64,000 nucleotides of DNA from Pseudomonas putida (GTDB taxonomy: Bacteria; Pseudomonadota; Gammaproteobacteria; Pseudomonadales; Pseudomonadaceae): contig NZ_CP109603.1 in NCBI RefSeq assembly GCF_025905425.1, positions 3,364,501-3,428,500 on the forward strand, given 5' to 3'. Below the pieces are notes generated by a model. That model did no database searches. It was not told the DNA's origin and worked only from the letters and a program-made list of their open reading frames with translations. Shown here in pieces: positions 1 to 6,711 of this stretch (its first letter is position 1; every line of letters starts with the position of its first letter). The position numbers and the translations under genes were made by a program.

Positions 1-435
1 CAGCAGGCGATGCGCGCGACGGGTATCGAAGCGCTTGCCGAACGCCCGCTACAGGCATTGTCGGGCGGCCAGCGCCAGCGTGTGTGGATTGCCATGGTGT
101 TGGCCCAGGACACGCCGATCCTGCTGCTCGACGAGCCCACCACCTACCTGGACATCGCGCACCAGTTCGAGCTGCTGGAGCTGCTGCGCGAACTGAACCA
201 ACAAGGCCGCACCATCGTGGCCGTATTGCACGACCTCAACCAGGCCTGCCGCTACGCAAGCCACCTGGTAGCCATGCGCGACGGCGCGATCGTGGCACAG
301 GGTGCGCCAAACGAAATCTTCACTGAAGCGCTGGTGCAGCGCGTGTTCGGGCTTTCGGCGTTGATCATCGAAGACCCGGTCAGCGGCACCCCGCTGCTAG
401 TGCCGCGCGGGCGGAGTGAGCCTGCGTTGGCATAA
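1..435 (+). CDS. Iron-siderophore type ABC transporter ATP-binding protein (3' part)
   Basis: The gene enters from the left edge, so its Walker A part is missing; the frame is open from base 1. The visible part has the ABC signature LSGGQRQRV, Walker B ILLLDEP followed by the D-loop, and the switch histidine in VLHD. The wording 'DEPTTYLDIAHQFELLELL' and 'LNQACRYASHLVAMRDG' is typical of the FecE/FepC/FhuC subfamily that powers ferric-siderophore, haem or B12 importers at the inner membrane. The C-terminal domain ends normally. The exact substrate cannot be told; a Fur-box-preceded TonB receptor 1.3 kb downstream agrees with an iron role (inference). Confidence 0.85.
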   Translation, partial: QQAMRATGIEALAERPLQALSGGQRQRVWIAMVLAQDTPILLLDEPTTYLDIAHQFELLELLRELNQQGRTIVAVLHDLNQACRYASHLVAMRDGAIVAQGAPNEIFTEALVQRVFGLSALIIEDPVSGTPLLVPRGRSEPALA

Positions 436-462
436 GCGGTGCCTGTAGGAGTTCACTGGCAT

Positions 463-596
463 TGTGGGAGCAACCGTCTTGTTCGAATCTCTAAAGACGG
501 CACGACCCTGTGGGAGCGGGCTTGCCCCGCGAACGCCGGCGAAGCCGGTGCCATGCACCGCGTAGCCCCTTTCGCGGGACAAGCCCGCTCCCACAA
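463..596. repeat. REP pair in compound repeat
   Basis: This fills the spacer between the ABC ATPase and the IclR gene (436-686), where I see no gene. A REP copy (509-533, GTGGGAGCGGGCTTGCCCCG) faces an inverted copy (571-595), with a small palindrome GCCGGCGAAGCCGGT between them. The 71 bp from 463 to 533 recur almost unchanged at 15313-15384, so the repeated unit is larger than a single REP. Such inverted REP pairs are abundant in P. putida genomes. Confidence 0.85.
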
Positions 597-686
597 TGCC
601 CCATGTCAATGCCCCATGGCTTTAGAACATTGAGCAAGGCAGTTGCTCCTACACGCCCCCGCTAAATCAATAAATGATGGTGTGCT

Positions 687-1508
687 CTAAGCAGGCGGCA
701 GCACCGGCGCCGGGGCGCCGAGCATGCGGCCACCGGTGGCCTGGTTGACCAGCCCGGCCTCATGGAACAGCGCCTGTCGGTCTTCAGGCGCGCGCAACTG
801 CCCAAGGTCAGTGACCGTGGTCATCGCGCAGACGATTTCCTGCTGCGCATCGAACACCGGTGCGGCCTGCCCGGTCACGCTCGACAGCAAGTGGCTGGTC
901 AGCTCGGCCCAGCAATGCTGACGAATCTGCTCCAGCACCTTGGCACTGGGTGGGGTGCCGCGAAAATGCGCCGGCTGCAACTTGCGCGCGGCATCGATCG
1001 TGGCCTTGGGCAGAAATGCCTGGAACACCAAGCCGCACGCCGTGTTGTCGATCGGCAGGATGTCGCCCAGGGCCAAGGGGTTGATCGAGAAATACGCACT
1101 GCGGTACCAGCGCACCAGGGTCGGGCCACGATCAGTCCAGATCGCCACCCCGCCGCTGGCCGCATGCCGTTGCGCCAGGGCCTTCATGTGCTGGGCGGCG
1201 ATGTCCACCGCATCCACCCGTTTCAGGGCGCCAATGCCGATACTCAGGGCCGCCGGGCCGAGGTCGTACAGCGCGCTGGCCGGGTCCTGCCTGGCCAGCC
1301 CTTCTTTGACCAGACTCTGCAGATAGCGATGCGCCGTGGAACCACCGGTGCCGGTACGGCGGGCGACCTCGCCCAGGCTCAATTCACTCTCGGCATTGGC
1401 CAGCACATTCAGAAACCGCGCAGCAATCGACACCGACTGGATGGTGCCAGATCGCTTCTCGCCGGGGCTCTCCGGCTCCGCATCGGCAGGGGACTGCAAA
1501 GTGTTCAA
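687..1508 (-). CDS. IclR-family transcriptional regulator
   Basis: A 273-residue protein with the IclR layout. The N-terminal winged helix lies at about residues 20-85 (SGTIQSVSIAARFLNVL, GEVARRTGTGGSTAHRYL). The C-terminal effector-binding domain contains HMKALAQRH and DNTACGLVFQAFLP. I chose the TTG at 1508 because AGGAG lies about ten bases upstream; a longer reading to 1565 lacks a ribosome site. It is divergent from the TonB receptor gene, with the shared 220-bp spacer holding a Fur box. IclR proteins usually control an adjacent catabolic or uptake gene, so the receptor/monooxygenase pair is the natural target (inference). Effector unknown. Confidence 0.85.
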   Translation of the reverse strand: MNTLQSPADAEPESPGEKRSGTIQSVSIAARFLNVLANAESELSLGEVARRTGTGGSTAHRYLQSLVKEGLARQDPASALYDLGPAALSIGIGALKRVDAVDIAAQHMKALAQRHAASGGVAIWTDRGPTLVRWYRSAYFSINPLALGDILPIDNTACGLVFQAFLPKATIDAARKLQPAHFRGTPPSAKVLEQIRQHCWAELTSHLLSSVTGQAAPVFDAQQEIVCAMTTVTDLGQLRAPEDRQALFHEAGLVNQATGGRMLGAPAPVLPPA

Positions 1509-1660
1509 CGGGGCTATCTCCTCATTTCTGATTATCTGGCCAGACGGCGGCGCCGCGCCCGGCAAGCGCGGCTGCCCATCATACCGTCAGCGGCCCTTGG
1601 CAGGTGCGAATGCACGCGCAGGGTGACGCCACCATACCACTTCGAGGAATAGATTCTTTA

Positions 1661-1688
1661 TTGCGGAACGAGATGGCACCGTGATACC
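1661..1688 (+). promoter_or_regulatory. Possible sigma-70 promoter of the TonB receptor gene
   Basis: TTGCGG at 1661-1666 and GATACC at 1683-1688 are 16 bp apart, immediately upstream of the Fur box. The match is moderate and rests on position only. Confidence 0.35.
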
Positions 1689-1695
1689 TTCCATC

Positions 1696-1717
1696 GCAAA
1701 CGAGGATCGTTCTCATT
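1696..1717 (+). promoter_or_regulatory. Fur box upstream of TonB receptor
   Basis: The 22 bp here differ at about three positions from the pseudomonad Fur consensus (GCAAATGAGAATCATTCTC-ATT type). Its palindromic arms are AAACGAGGAT and GTTCTCATTT. It lies directly before the GGAGG ribosome site (1719-1723), so bound Fur-Fe(II) would block transcription into the gene. Confidence 0.65.
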
Positions 1718-1728
1718 TGGAGGTTGTC

Positions 1729-3813
1729 TTGAAGTACCCCGCGCAACGCTCGATCAGCCATGGATTCGGTGTGCTGACCCTGTCTACCCTGCTCGCCGCC
1801 CCACCCGTCCTGGCCGAACAGACGCCAACCGCCGCAAACCCGCAGCTGGTACTGGCCCCGGTGCTGGTGAGTGGCGAGAAGGTCGAACGCGACCTCAAGA
1901 ACACCGCCTCGTCGGTATCGGTGAAAAACGCCAACGAGATCGACACCCTCAAGACCGGCAGCGCCTCGGTGCACGAAGTGCTCAACGATGTGCCCAACGT
2001 GATCTACACCGACTCGGTCGGCGCGCCGATTATCCGGGGCCAGGACAGCCAGGGCCCGAACAACGGCGCCAACGTGTTCTGGGGCGGCACGGTACCGCGG
2101 GCCACCATCAACCTCGACGGGCACTACCTGAACTACAACGAGATGTACTTCGGCGCCCCGTCGGTATGGGATGTCGACAGCATCGAGGTCTACCGGGGCC
2201 CACAGACCACCAGCCAGGGCGCCAACGCCATTGCCGGGGCCATCGTGGTCAAGACCAAAGACCCGACCTTCAGCCCCGAAGCGGCCTACCAGGCGGAGCT
2301 CGGCAGCTACCACGCCCGGCGCAGCTCGCTGGCGGTCTCCGGGCCGCTGACCGACAACCTGGCCGGCCGCCTGGCCCTGGATTACTCCGCCCGCGACACC
2401 TTCATCGACTACACCAACCCGTCCTTTGCCAGCCACGGCACCGACCAGGACTTCCGCTCGCTGAACCTGCGCGGCAAATTGCTGTGGCTGCCCGAAGCGG
2501 TACCCGGCCTGGGCCTGAAGTACACCTTCGCCCACGGCGATTCCAACCGCCCCACCCAGGAAGCCGCCTCGTACCCGTTTCACAAGCTGAACCACACCGG
2601 CGCCACCATGCCCAGCTGGCATCAGCAGACCAACACGCACATCGTTGATGTCGACTACGAACTGGACAGCGGCATGAAGCTGTTCAACCAGACCCAATAC
2701 TCGCTGTCCAACGTGCACCGCGTGCTAGGCGTGGCCAACAGCGGCGATGCCGATGTCCGCCAAAAGAACTTCTCCAACGAAACCCGCGTCACCTTCGGCG
2801 AGCAGCAAGACACCCTCAGCGGCATGGCCGGCCTGTACCTGGCTCGCACTGACTCTGATGAAATCCTGTACTACGGCGGCATCTCCGACTTCGACGACAC
2901 CAAGCGCAACCTGGGCGTATTCGGCGAACTCAGCTACCGCCTGAGCGACCGCTGGACCCTGACCACGGCCTTGCGCTTCCAGCAAGACCAGGTCCAGCGC
3001 AAGGGCACCTCGCCTTTCGCCACCGATGGCCTGGACTACGACAAAACCTTCAACGCCTTCCTGCCCAAGGTATCGCTGGCCTACGCCCTGACCCCGCAAT
3101 GGACCGTGGGCGGCATGGTCAGCCGCGGCTACAACCCTGGCGGCGTGTCGCTGAACATGAGCAGCAAGCGCTTCGAGCAGTTCGACGACGAACGCATGTG
3201 GAACTACGAGCTGTTCGCCCGCGCCAGCCTGCTGGACGACCGCCTGCACCTGAACGGCAACCTGTTCTACATGGACATGCAGGACGCGCAATACAACATC
3301 CCCGTGGTGCTGGCTTCGGGCCTGACCCAGTCCTACACCATCAACGCCGAAAAGGCCCACGCTTACGGGGTCGAGCTGTCGGCGGACTACCGGGTACTGG
3401 AAAACCTGACCCTCAAGGCCAGCGCCGGCGCCCTGCAAACCCGCATCGACGATATCGACGCCAACAGCCGCTACGCGCACAACGAGTTTGCCCGCTCGCC
3501 CGGCTACACCGTCAGCTTCGGCCCGAGCTGGGACATTACCGACCGCCTCAACTTCAACGCCCAAGTGCGCCACATCGATGGCTACTACTCGGATATCGCC
3601 AACACCAAAAGCTATGCAATCGACGGCTACACCGTGGCCGATGCTCGCATGAGCTACCGCTTCAACGACCAGGTCCAGGTGTACACCTACGTCAAGAACG
3701 TCTTCGACGAGCGCACCGCGACCTACATGCAGACCAACCGGGGCATCGGCGGGATCGAAGCCAGCATGACCGAGCCACGCACCCTTGGCGTCGGCGTCAA
3801 AGGCGCGTTCTAA
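1729..3813 (+). CDS. TonB-dependent outer-membrane receptor
   Basis: About 694 residues. I chose the TTG at 1729, five bases after GGAGG; it gives a clean signal peptide (basic start, FGVLTLSTLLAAPPVLA, cleavage near AEQT). A plug domain follows (about 50-170: SVSVKNANEIDTLKTGS, IIRGQDSQG, IEVYRGPQTTSQGANAIAGA), then a 22-strand barrel with NVFDERT and a C-terminal aromatic residue (GVGVKGAF). There is no N-terminal signalling domain, so it is not a sigma/anti-sigma coupled transducer. The Fur box points to iron-limited expression. Ligand unknown; the flavin monooxygenase downstream could act on the imported compound (inference). Confidence 0.9.
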   Translation: MKYPAQRSISHGFGVLTLSTLLAAPPVLAEQTPTAANPQLVLAPVLVSGEKVERDLKNTASSVSVKNANEIDTLKTGSASVHEVLNDVPNVIYTDSVGAPIIRGQDSQGPNNGANVFWGGTVPRATINLDGHYLNYNEMYFGAPSVWDVDSIEVYRGPQTTSQGANAIAGAIVVKTKDPTFSPEAAYQAELGSYHARRSSLAVSGPLTDNLAGRLALDYSARDTFIDYTNPSFASHGTDQDFRSLNLRGKLLWLPEAVPGLGLKYTFAHGDSNRPTQEAASYPFHKLNHTGATMPSWHQQTNTHIVDVDYELDSGMKLFNQTQYSLSNVHRVLGVANSGDADVRQKNFSNETRVTFGEQQDTLSGMAGLYLARTDSDEILYYGGISDFDDTKRNLGVFGELSYRLSDRWTLTTALRFQQDQVQRKGTSPFATDGLDYDKTFNAFLPKVSLAYALTPQWTVGGMVSRGYNPGGVSLNMSSKRFEQFDDERMWNYELFARASLLDDRLHLNGNLFYMDMQDAQYNIPVVLASGLTQSYTINAEKAHAYGVELSADYRVLENLTLKASAGALQTRIDDIDANSRYAHNEFARSPGYTVSFGPSWDITDRLNFNAQVRHIDGYYSDIANTKSYAIDGYTVADARMSYRFNDQVQVYTYVKNVFDERTATYMQTNRGIGGIEASMTEPRTLGVGVKGAF

Positions 3814-3814
3814 G

Positions 3815-3826
3815 CCCCCCCCCCCC
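3815..3826 (+). repeat. Poly-C tract (12 C)
   Basis: An uninterrupted run of 12 C begins one base after the receptor's stop codon and abuts the hairpin at 3827-3850. It is outside any reading frame I accept. Such a run can slip during replication and vary between cells. Confidence 0.9.
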
Positions 3827-3853
3827 GCTGGCCGGCAGATACCGGCCAGCGTT
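3827..3853 (+). terminator. Hairpin between receptor and monooxygenase
   Basis: GCTGGCCGG and CCGGCCAGC are perfect 9-bp arms around a 6-base loop, followed only by GTTT. With so few T residues it may be a partial terminator or mRNA-stabilising hairpin separating two genes of one operon. Confidence 0.5.
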
Positions 3854-3883
3854 TATGTACCAGCCACTGGAGAACCGACCCTG

Positions 3884-5191
3884 ATGACGCATCAACAAGG
3901 CCTGCACATCGGCATGTCGCTGGCCCCGACCTGGCTCAGCGGCGAGGGCTGGCGGCGCCCGGACAGCCGCGTCGAAAGCCTGTTCGGCAGCGATTTCGCC
4001 CTCGACATCGCGCGCCGCTCGGAGGCCGCACACCTGGACTTCGTATTCCGCCCCGACGTCAGTTGCGTGGTGGCCGACGCGCTGGAAAGCGGCTCGGGCT
4101 TTACCAGCCTCGACCCCACCGTGCTGCTGGCCGCGCTCACCCGCGAGACCCGCCGCATCGGCCTGGTGTCAACGGTTTCGACCACGTTTTTCCCACCGTA
4201 CCTGGTCGCTCGCCAACTGCAATCACTGAACTGGCTGAGCAACGGCCGCGTGGGCTGGAACATCGTCACCGCGCTGCAAGGCCACGAAAACTTCGGCCTG
4301 CCCGCCATGCCCAGTGCCGAAGAGCGCTACGCCCGTGCGGCGGAGTTTACCGAGGTGGTGCAGCGGCTATGGCGCAGCTTTCCCAATCAGGCGCTGTTGA
4401 TCGACCGCGAGCACGGCCGCTATGCCGACCCGGCGCAGGTCCAGCCGATCGCTCACCACGGCGACTTCCTGCAGGTGCAGGGGCCGCTGAACATTCCGGA
4501 ACAGGGCGCGCGCATTCCGCTGATCCAGGCGGGCGCATCCGACAGTGGCCGCGACTTTGCCGCCCGGGTCGCCGACATCGTCTTCGCCCCTACGCCCGAC
4601 CAGGCCGCCGCCGCCGAGCTGCGCCGTGACCTTTCGCAACGCGCTGAGCGCCACGGCCGCAACGCAGCGGACGTCCGCCTGCTGCCGGGGCTCAGCCTGT
4701 TTCTGGCGCCTACCCGCAAGGAGGCGCGCGAACTGTTCATGGACACCCATGCGCGGGTCGACAAGGCGCGCAAATATGCCGCCATCGAGAAGATGATCGG
4801 CATCGACCTGGCGGCCTGGCCAAGCGACCGGCGCATCCACGCCACCGACCTGCCACCGCTGCAACTGCTGCCCGGTGCCAGCCGCACGCATGTGAGCTTG
4901 TTGCGGCGCTTGATCGAACGCGAATCGCTGCTGCCCAGCGAACTGCTGATGCGCCCGGAAGTGCTCTCGGCGGCGCACTGGCAGGTGATTGGCACGGTCG
5001 ATGACGCCGTCGAGGAAATTGCCGACTGGGCCGAGGCGGGTGTGATGGATGGGTTTATTGCGGCACCGGGGGGATCGTTCGGCTCGGTGTACTGCTTCCT
5101 CGATGAAGTGGTGCCGAGGCTGGTGGAGCGTGGGCTGTTCCGCGCGCAGTACCAGGGCACGACCTTTGCCGAGCACCTTCAGCGCTATTAA
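3884..5191 (+). CDS. NtaA/SnaA/DszA-type FMNH2-dependent monooxygenase
   Basis: A 435-residue luciferase-like (LLM) flavoprotein. Typical elements are LDFVFRPDVSC near the start, TVSTTFFPPYLVARQLQSL, GRVGWNIVTALQ with the family's W-N-hydrophobic motif, and PLIQAGASDSGRDFAA. This branch uses FMNH2 supplied by a separate reductase to cleave C-N or C-S bonds (nitrilotriacetate, EDTA, dibenzothiophene sulfone, pristinamycin). The ATG at 3884 has GGAGA ten bases upstream; the open frame upstream of it has no support. It lies 70 bp after the receptor gene, probably co-transcribed. No flavin reductase gene is nearby, so a shared one must serve it. Substrate unknown. Confidence 0.85.
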   Translation: MTHQQGLHIGMSLAPTWLSGEGWRRPDSRVESLFGSDFALDIARRSEAAHLDFVFRPDVSCVVADALESGSGFTSLDPTVLLAALTRETRRIGLVSTVSTTFFPPYLVARQLQSLNWLSNGRVGWNIVTALQGHENFGLPAMPSAEERYARAAEFTEVVQRLWRSFPNQALLIDREHGRYADPAQVQPIAHHGDFLQVQGPLNIPEQGARIPLIQAGASDSGRDFAARVADIVFAPTPDQAAAAELRRDLSQRAERHGRNAADVRLLPGLSLFLAPTRKEARELFMDTHARVDKARKYAAIEKMIGIDLAAWPSDRRIHATDLPPLQLLPGASRTHVSLLRRLIERESLLPSELLMRPEVLSAAHWQVIGTVDDAVEEIADWAEAGVMDGFIAAPGGSFGSVYCFLDEVVPRLVERGLFRAQYQGTTFAEHLQRY

Positions 5192-5242
5192 ACCGCCCCT
5201 CCCGAATAGGAGCAGCACATAACCTACTGATTTAGCCGAGCT

Positions 5243-5332
5243 GTGTGGGAGCGGGCTTGCCCCGCGAACACCGGCGAAGCCGGTGCCATGCACCGCGTGT
5301 TCGCATTCGCGGGGCAAGCCCGCTCCCACACA
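5243..5332. repeat. REP pair
   Basis: Two REP copies face each other (5243-5266 and 5306-5332) with GCCGGCGAAGCCGGTGCC between them, the same design as at 509-596. They lie between the convergent monooxygenase and sfnG genes and could form a strong bidirectional hairpin. Confidence 0.85.
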
Positions 5333-5338
5333 ACAGCC

Positions 5339-6433
5339 TCAAGCCACCGCTTTTTCCACCCGGCGCCCGGCCTCAAGCTCACGTACCAACGGCAACACAT
5401 GCTCGCCAAAGTACGCCACCTCCTCCTGGAAATGCAGGAACCCTGAGAGGATCAAATCCACCCCCACGGCCTTGAGCGCAACGATGCGCTCGGCAATCTG
5501 CTGCGGTGTGCCGATCAAGTTGGTCTTGAACCCATCGTTGTACTGCACCAGGTCCTCGAAGCTGGACTTGGCCCAGTTGCCCTCGCCTTCCGGGCTGGCC
5601 GCCCCGGCGTTCTTGACTTCATGCCCGAACGCCTTGACCGCCTCGGGGTTGGCTTTGTCGATGATCTCCTGCAACACCGCCCGCGCCTCTTCCTCGGTGT
5701 CACGGGCAATGATGAAGGCATTCACCCCCACCTTCACCGAATGGCCGTTGGCTGCTGCCTTGGCACGCAGATCATCGACCTGGGCCTTGATCCCCTCCAC
5801 GCTGTTGCCATTGGTGAAGTACCAGTCCGACACCCGCGCCGCCATGTCGCGCGCCGCACGCGAACTGCCACCCTGGAAGATTTCCGGGTGCGGCTGCTGC
5901 AAGGGCTTGGGTTTGAGGGTGTAGTCCCGGAAGCGATAGAAGTCGCCGTTGAAGGTGAAGTTGTCCTGGGTCCAGATGCCCTTCAGCGCACGAATGAACT
6001 CCTCGGAACGGCGATAGCGCTCGTCATGGTCCAGCCACGGCTCGCCGATGGCGTGGAACTCGCCCTTGAACCAGCCCGACACCAGGTTGATGGCGATCCG
6101 GCCATTGGTGAACTGGTCGATGGTTGCCAACTGCTTGGCCGCCAGCGCCGGGTTCCACGGGCCTGGAAGGATGGCAGCGATGACCTTGAGCTTCTCGGTG
6201 GCGGCCAACAGTGCGTGGCTGATGGTGACCGACTCATGTTGGTTATCGGCGCCGTAGCCTGCGGTGAAACGGATTTGCGACAGGGCGTAATCAAAGCCCG
6301 ATTTTTCGGCGATCTGCGCCAGTTTGCGGTTGTAGTCGATGTCCCAGCTGGTGCGTTGCTCGATGGTGCTCACCACCAGGCCACCGCTGACGTTGGGGAC
6401 CCAGTAGGCGAACTTGATTGGGGCTTGGCTCAT
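5339..6433 (-). CDS. sfnG: Dimethylsulfone monooxygenase SfnG
   Basis: A 364-residue LLM-class enzyme closely resembling SfnG, which uses FMNH2 and O2 to turn dimethylsulfone into methanesulfinate so that sulfur can be scavenged. Recognisable parts are the start IKFAYWVPNVSGGLVVS, QIRFTAGYGADNQHESVT, RIAINLVSGWFKGEF, and EIFQGGSSRAARDMAARVS for FMN phosphate binding. The ATG at 6433 is preceded by AAGGAG; an upstream in-frame ATG at 6475 would lie within the promoter region. A sigma-54 promoter about 45 bp upstream matches the known control of sfnG by the enhancer-binding protein SfnR. The reductase and the later alkanesulfonate enzymes are not in this window. Confidence 0.88.
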   Translation of the reverse strand: MSQAPIKFAYWVPNVSGGLVVSTIEQRTSWDIDYNRKLAQIAEKSGFDYALSQIRFTAGYGADNQHESVTISHALLAATEKLKVIAAILPGPWNPALAAKQLATIDQFTNGRIAINLVSGWFKGEFHAIGEPWLDHDERYRRSEEFIRALKGIWTQDNFTFNGDFYRFRDYTLKPKPLQQPHPEIFQGGSSRAARDMAARVSDWYFTNGNSVEGIKAQVDDLRAKAAANGHSVKVGVNAFIIARDTEEEARAVLQEIIDKANPEAVKAFGHEVKNAGAASPEGEGNWAKSSFEDLVQYNDGFKTNLIGTPQQIAERIVALKAVGVDLILSGFLHFQEEVAYFGEHVLPLVRELEAGRRVEKAVA

Positions 6434-6475
6434 GGGGAGGCTCCTTGGCTGTCCTCGAAGGGTTGAAGGAGACAA

Positions 6476-6492
6476 CGCAGCAACCGTGCCAA
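6476..6492 (-). promoter_or_regulatory. Sigma-54 promoter of sfnG
   Basis: Read on the minus strand, TTGGCACG is followed at the required spacing by CTGC: the -24 GG and -12 GC are exactly ten bases apart. Compared with TGGCACG-N4-TTGC only one core base differs. Transcription would begin near 6465, about 30 bases before the sfnG ATG. Confidence 0.75.
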
Positions 6493-6574
6493 ACGAAAAT
6501 AGCCTTGAGCCTCAAGGGGATAGCCAACAACCCAGGCGGGCCGCAGTGAACCCTGGACAGCAGACTGTCGAAAC

Positions 6575-6594
6575 GCTGTTGCAGGTGCAACAGC
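6575..6594. promoter_or_regulatory. Perfect palindrome, candidate enhancer site for sfnG
   Basis: GCTGTTGCA and TGCAACAGC are perfect 9-bp arms separated by GG, centred about 120 bp upstream of the predicted sfnG start. An outer partial repeat AACGCTG / CAGCGTT overlaps it. The distance suits a bacterial enhancer protein acting on sigma-54, SfnR being the obvious candidate (inference). It could instead serve the divergent synthetase gene. Confidence 0.55.
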
Positions 6595-6603
6595 CAGCGT
6601 TCG

Positions 6604-6633
6604 GCGGTCAAGTAATTGTGCCCGGTGGTCAAG
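6604..6633 (+). promoter_or_regulatory. AraC-type operator of the acyl-CoA synthetase gene
   Basis: GCGGTCAAG (6604-6612) and GTGGTCAAG (6625-6633) are direct repeats spaced exactly 21 bp apart, two helical turns. The proximal copy ends 78 bp before the synthetase ATG. The same motif and spacing occur at 12543-12572, and a degenerate version on the minus strand at 12473-12502, in front of the other two units of this cluster. Confidence 0.65.
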
Positions 6634-6711
6634 CGATTACCGGCAGCGACTGGGAGGATTGAAGCAGGCCCGAGGGCCATCAAAACAATAACAGCAACAA
6701 GGAGAACGCCG

